Shown: in pieces, positions 55,001 through 61,000 of the stretch
Layout: every line of letters starts with the position of its first letter
Position numbering within the stretch: the first letter of the stretch is position 1
Source of the DNA: Ixodes scapularis
Taxonomy: Eukaryota; Arthropoda; Arachnida; Ixodida; Ixodidae
Length of the DNA: 64,000 bases
NCBI RefSeq assembly: GCF_016920785.2
Contig: NW_024609835.1
Coordinates: 178,867,109-178,931,108, forward strand
Reading direction: 5' to 3'
Position numbers and translations under genes: made by a program
Notes under the pieces: model-generated
What the model was told of the DNA's origin: nothing
Databases searched by the model: none
The model's input: the letters and a program-made list of their open reading frames with translations, nothing else

Positions 55001-58000
55001 CCCGCGAGGGAAAGCTGCTGCGGCTCCAATCTTTTTCCTTGTTCACACTATTCAGAAGATGAAAACACTGTTTATGTTGCTCTCTGGCCAAATCTAATAC
55101 TTAAAGGTAGCAGACAGGACGCAAGAGCAGGTGCATGCTCAGCATACAGGATTCCCCATTGTTTTCTGCTCAAGTGCCAACTTGCATCCTTTGCTGCTAC
55201 CCCCTGCCTTGATTTATGATGAGGGCCGACATTTACCACTTTTTATCGAGTGTTTTTGGTGCAGATGTATATCACCTGCTTGTATTATTTTCTCCTGAAC
55301 ACATCTAGCACCAATACTGGATGCTCAAGTCTATGGATGATTCAATCTGAATGTCTACCTCAGCTTGTATTTGCATATTTTGCCAGGTTAAACATTCACC
55401 ATTGACTGCCTCTCACCATGAGCTCTGGACGTCGCACTTCCGCATGCTTTGTTTTATTCACATTCCTGCTCACCTTGGATTGCCATTTTGTTCCCGCACA
55501 TACGTGAGCCTATCCTTTGACGTTGCACACTCCCGTTTCCGTCTCACGTGTTTGTTCACCAAAGTTATGTTTTGTGTCGATGCATGAGCATTTCTTTCGG
55601 TTCTCCCTTTGTTTCTTTTGCCCTACACACAGACCAGTTAAGCAGCGATGACAGCGGCAAAACAGATAGGCCCTTGTTGCCAAGGTCGTCTCGGTCTAAG
55701 CCTGTGATGTTGCCCCTTGACTCTCGCAAGTCACTGCCTGATTCCAGTAAAGCATGTGAGTACTCGCCTCGTGAGACAGTGTTCTGCACAACCCACACTG
55801 CGTTTACTGTGCAATCGGTGTTACTGCCGCAATTCAGGTCATCGGCTTGCTCCAACCTTGCCGGCTTCTTTGTTTCAGCCATGGGACCGGCGGCCGTTTC
55901 CAATGGCAACATGAACCCCGGTTTAGAAGGGAGTTCGGTCAACATGGGGCGGCCCATTTATCCCAGGACGCAGTACAATATCCCCAGAGCCCACGTGACC
56001 ATTGACTCACTGCACCCAGGTAAATGAGCTGGAAATTATATGCATGCACACAAAAACTGCACCTGTCTTTTTTTTTTTAGCAATGGCTGTTATGGGCTCT
56101 TCTTTCCACTCGAAATGATGTAGGACAATATACAGCATTGTAGGGCTTTCGTCATCACTATTACCCCATGCTTGAAAATCCCCAAAAACCGCTGCCGCTG
56201 TCAGGATTCAGTTCTGAGTTTGTTAAAGGGACACTGACACCCCCCAAAAATTTTTTTTTATTTTTTGCCAGGTGCTTTATTATGGTGTCGGAGGACTACC
56301 CAATTAATATTTTGCAACAGAGTAGCGTATTTTTTTTAATAAAGCCAAAAGACGCAACTGCTCGAAACCGAAACCGAAACCCGACGGAGGTCGGAGAAGT
56401 GGAGAGAAGAGAGTGAGTGGCGGAAGTCACGTGGCTACACCCGACCGTGCGGTTTTTTGTTTTTTTTTCTCCTCTCCCTAGCAGACGACACGACATGCGG
56501 CGTACGGGAACTGCTCGCCGTGCGATTCTTTTGCAGTTATGTTTGTTCCGCTCGTTGTTCTGTACTCCAAGATGAGTTGTTTTGCACATTCAGGAGTCGG
56601 AGATGAGTAGTGAGTGCCCGTGGTGAATTTTCATGATCGGCTCCGAAAAGAATACACCCAAGATGTTGCGTGAAGAGGTGGCTCACATGTCCTGCATCCG
56701 AAAAAAAGTGGCATTGTGCGACAGAGTTTCCGAAAGATCAACGGGATCGGGACTAATGGCTGGCTGCAATTCCTGTAGAACATTTACGGGCACATCGGAA
56801 AGCGGACGCTACCTGATTTATATGCTCCTTGCATTTTATGGAAAGTGATTACATTGAGTTCGCAGGTGTCAAAACGGAAATCCCATACCATTTAATTCAG
56901 CAAAGTATCGTCCACAACATTTGTTTGTTATTTTTTTGTTTGTTTCTTCAGTGATGATTGTGAAAAAAAAGAAAAAGATATGTAAATATTGGAAAATGTT
57001 TGAAAAAAAAAAAATGAAGTCTCACGGGGGATCGAGCCCGGTCCTGCCGCGTGAGAAGCGGACGTCTTTCCCACTGAGCTCCTGGGGCATTTTTTTTTTT
57101 TTCTTTATTGCATGGTAGTTACAGCAACATTCATGTCGTTCTAACAGCACTGCACAGCTCTTTTGCACAGCGTATTAAAATTCACGCATTTCGAGGAGTG
57201 ATTTTAAAATACTAGTCCACTCCGGTTCAGGTTCACAGTTCAAATGCACACTCTGTACTTGTTTTACAAGGTTGAAGAAATATATCCGCACTTCTTTTGC
57301 ATCGAGGTCAGCATGTCGAACAGCCATACGTGATCTCCAAATGCTGCACAAAGCTAACAACATAATCATGTCATCTCTCTTCTGGTGGATCTCTTTCCTT
57401 AGTAATAATTCAGCCGGTAAACTGTAAGTTGGAAAGTTTGCTGCCGATTTTTCTCTAGCAAAAGCACTCCCGAGTCGAAGTCGGGAAGCACCACGCTTTG
57501 GGAACATTCGCTCCTAGTAAAGAAATCGTACGCGTGCATATTCAACTCGAAGTAGACACGTCGTGCTTGACGTTTGCGCGAGCGATGTCTTCAGCCACGA
57601 GAAGGGAGCGACGGCTCGGCGACGTCTTCGTGCAAATCGGCTTGGTGGCCTGGCGTGTCGTACGGGATGAATACCAATTCTTTTGATCAGTCCCAAATTT
57701 GTCTTTTAACGGTAGACAGAATTCGCCGGTACCGCGAACAACAGTTCTGAAATAGAGGTCCCACGCCCGTCGTCCGGTGCCATCGCCGTCCCTGCGAGTC
57801 CCACGATACGCGAAACGACGAACGCACAGAATGCTTCCGGTTGTCTGTGGAACTTTTTTTTTCAATCAACGTATTTACAGCTTTTAAAAGCCACAAAAAT
57901 GGGTTTCATATTTTTTTTTCTATTTTTAATATTGAGTGTGTGCCTTCAGTGACCCACGACTTTGATTAAATTTGGTGGTCGCATCGATACCTTAGAAAAC

Positions 58001-61000
58001 GGCCCGTGACCGCGAAAAAGAGAGTGAGCGAGACTCGAACCGGCCAGTTCTTGATCGGCGGTTTTCGGGCGGAAAGAAACCGAATTTCGAGCCGCAAATT
58101 CTGTTCTGGGTAGTGGAGCTCTCATATGTCACGTACAACTAAAAACCTTGGCGAGCATAAATACCCTGTCAGTGTCCCTTTAAGTGTGAAGCGAGTGTGC
58201 TACCACAGAGCTGCGCCGGTTTCTGCAGTGCATCGCCTAATGATTGCACGTGTTGAGGACACCTGCAAATATGGGTCTCGCACAGTGCACTCTAGATGGC
58301 CGCATTTGCGGTAATGTCACATCGCACCACCCGAGTCTCATGCTGCATTTGTTACAGAGTCTATGAAATGAGTGCATAACTTTCCGAGCGGACATTGGCT
58401 ATGGCTCCTCAAGATAATGTGCCGTTTGTGGAAAGAAGAAGCAGAAGACAAAGCCAGACTTGCCGCTGCAGCAAGGGAACACCAAGGCTCATCAGACCAA
58501 AGAGCATTTTAAGCAACAGCTTGCCGTCGTAACCGGGAGAATTGTAAGGTGTGTGCTCGTGAGAACGAAGCCAAGGCAAGAAACTTTGTTCTCACAAGCA
58601 CGAGCACAAGTTCTGCATAAGGGATACGTTAGGGTCAGATAAGCTGTCACAGATATTGCTGTGACTGTACTGTAGATTCACACAGGAATGCTAATTTTTT
58701 TCAGTGACACACTTGGGTTTTTGCACTCTCTTGGTCCAGTTGACGTTTCAAGAGTTCATACAGATATCGGTGATTTTGCCCTGGAAACTGTTTAAAACAA
58801 TGGTGGCGGACAACATGTAAAGTAACTGAATGTGAAGGCACGAACGAGCTGATGAATATTAAAGGGACGATGCAACAATTTTAACTTCGAAAGAATTTGC
58901 AGTTTTAAATTTTTACATTGCCTGTCTTACTAAAAAGAATGGAGAAACTGCCTCATTCTTTCGAAATATTGTTAATTTGTGGCATAATAGTGAAGAAAGA
59001 AATGGAAATATTTTGTGTTGCAGCCGCGGGGTTTCGGCCATGGGAACTAAGGCGTGAAGCACAATGGATGTGATGTTATACCGTGAAAACTCAAATAAGG
59101 GCTGCAAATTTTTTTTAAAATTGAAGGCCCACTTTTAAGGTGCGGCCCATACACAAATGAAAAAAAATATTGATATATATGTGCATGTAAAAATGGACAT
59201 ACTTCCGGTCGGATGCGCTAGTTCCAAACATCTTTTATTGGGCCTCACTCCTCGTCACTTGTGCTGTCCTCGGTGCTGGAGTCTGACACTTCAAAGACGC
59301 ACTGCCACACGACGTCATCCTCGGTGCCATCGAGGTTGTTCGAGATTCCGGTCACCTTGAAGCTCTTTGCAAAGATGTCAAGCGAGATGGCGTCCCATGC
59401 GGTCACAATTCACCCAGCCACAGTCGACAAAGATGCTCTCTTGAGCCGTTCAGTGGACGTTTTCTGATGGTTCTCGCTGGCCATCCATTTGGTGTAGTAT
59501 CGACGGAACTCCACTGTGAAGGGCCGATTGATACTAGCATCAAGGGACTGCAGCATGCCTGTAAGCCCACCCGGTATGACGGCCAAGTTTGTGTGCTTTT
59601 CGCATAGCTCCGCCCTCACTTTTTCAGTCAGATGGCCGCGAAAGCTATCCAGCACCAGCAGAAGTAGGGTCTTCTTCTCTAGCATAGCCTTGGGGCGATT
59701 TCCTTAAACGGTTTTCAGCCAGTCCACTACCAGTTCCTCATTCATCCAGCCCTTTTCCTGTGCACAGACAATGATTCCATGGGGAAACTCCTCGGCAGGA
59801 ACCCGTTTCCTTTTAGACATCACGTACGGCGGCAGTTTCCACCCATCCGCGGTGATACTGAGCATGACAGTGTAACGCTGGCGTTTCGCTCCCGAGGTAC
59901 GCACGAGCACTCTCTTTTCGCCCTTGGCATTTACTGCACAGTTCTCCGGCAAGTCTGATTGGCATTCCCAGCTTGGGACAGCATGTATTGGATGTTCCTT
60001 CCGCAGCACGAGAACATATTTTTGAAAGCTGAGGAGCTTGTCCTCGTATTTTTTGAGAAGCAGCTGGCACATCCATCGTCATCCTTCGTTGAATGGAAAG
60101 ATCTTTTTGCTTCATAAATCTTTGGTTCCATCCGGCGCTCGCTTTGAAATCTCCTGAAGGCACGTCCTTTGCATGCGCCAGTTCCGGTGCTTTCATTGTC
60201 CGTCGAGAGAGCATACCCATTATTGCGCACTTCTTTCACATAGCTGAAGAGCTCATTCTCCAGCTCGGGGAACTTGCAGGACTTGCCGCAGAATGCGAGG
60301 CTTGTTTTGTTTGCGCTGGTGAAAGCATCCTTTTGGTCGCACCAGCGCCGCACATACTACTTCTCGTCAATGTCATACTGTCGTCCTGCTGCACACTTGC
60401 TGTGCTTCAGGGTGAAACCCCCAACTTTCAGTTTAAACCCAGCCCTGTTGTGGTCGAAGCGCTTGCCCATTGCACTCAAGTTACAAACTGGTGGAGACTA
60501 AACTTCGCCAAGAAATACTTCCGCAAACAGCGGTGCTATCTCGTGGTTTTGGTTGTTGCGAAGGGGCTCCATGTCGCGGAGACATGTTAAAACACGGCAG
60601 CTCGGCCAGCACGGCAGGCTACGCTGGCACCCCGTGTCAAAAGGAAGGGGAGCAGCTCTTACACAAATAGATTAAAAAAATTTTTTTTTCGAGATATTTT
60701 GCTTTAAATTTAGGGGTGCAGCTCATACACGAGTGCAGCTCTTGTTGTTTTAGACGCCATCCTCGACGTCATCCTCGACGCCGTCCTTGAAGTTTTCCTT
60801 GAGGTCGTCCCAGACATCATTCTTGAAGTCATCCTAGAGGTCTTCCTGGATGCCATTCTTACGTCGTCCTTGATGTTATCCTGGAGGTCATCCTCAACGT
60901 CGTCCTTGATGTGTGTTCGGTATATTACAATCATTTCGTCACCGTACCATTTCCTTCCCTAATTGTTTTCACTAACAATGTTCTCATGAAGCTACCACAT

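Larger units (their letters stand above)
56223..58183. mobile_element. TTAA-flanked element (piggyBac-like ends), copy 2, with nested retrosequences
   Basis: TTAAAGGGACACTGACA (56223) and TGTCAGTGTCCCTTTAA (58183) are perfect 17-bp inverted ends with TTAA at both borders. Contains a tRNA-like sequence and a minus-strand retrosequence (separate entries). No piggyBac transposase motif. Confidence 0.85.

Noticed and set aside
57498..57686. Short frame beside the retrosequence as a new exon
   Set aside because: It falls inside the TTAA element, has no splice support and does not fit the receptor phases.
60710..60934. Asp/Met/Ser-repeat frame
   Set aside because: Translation of the GTCGTCC minisatellite; no gene context.
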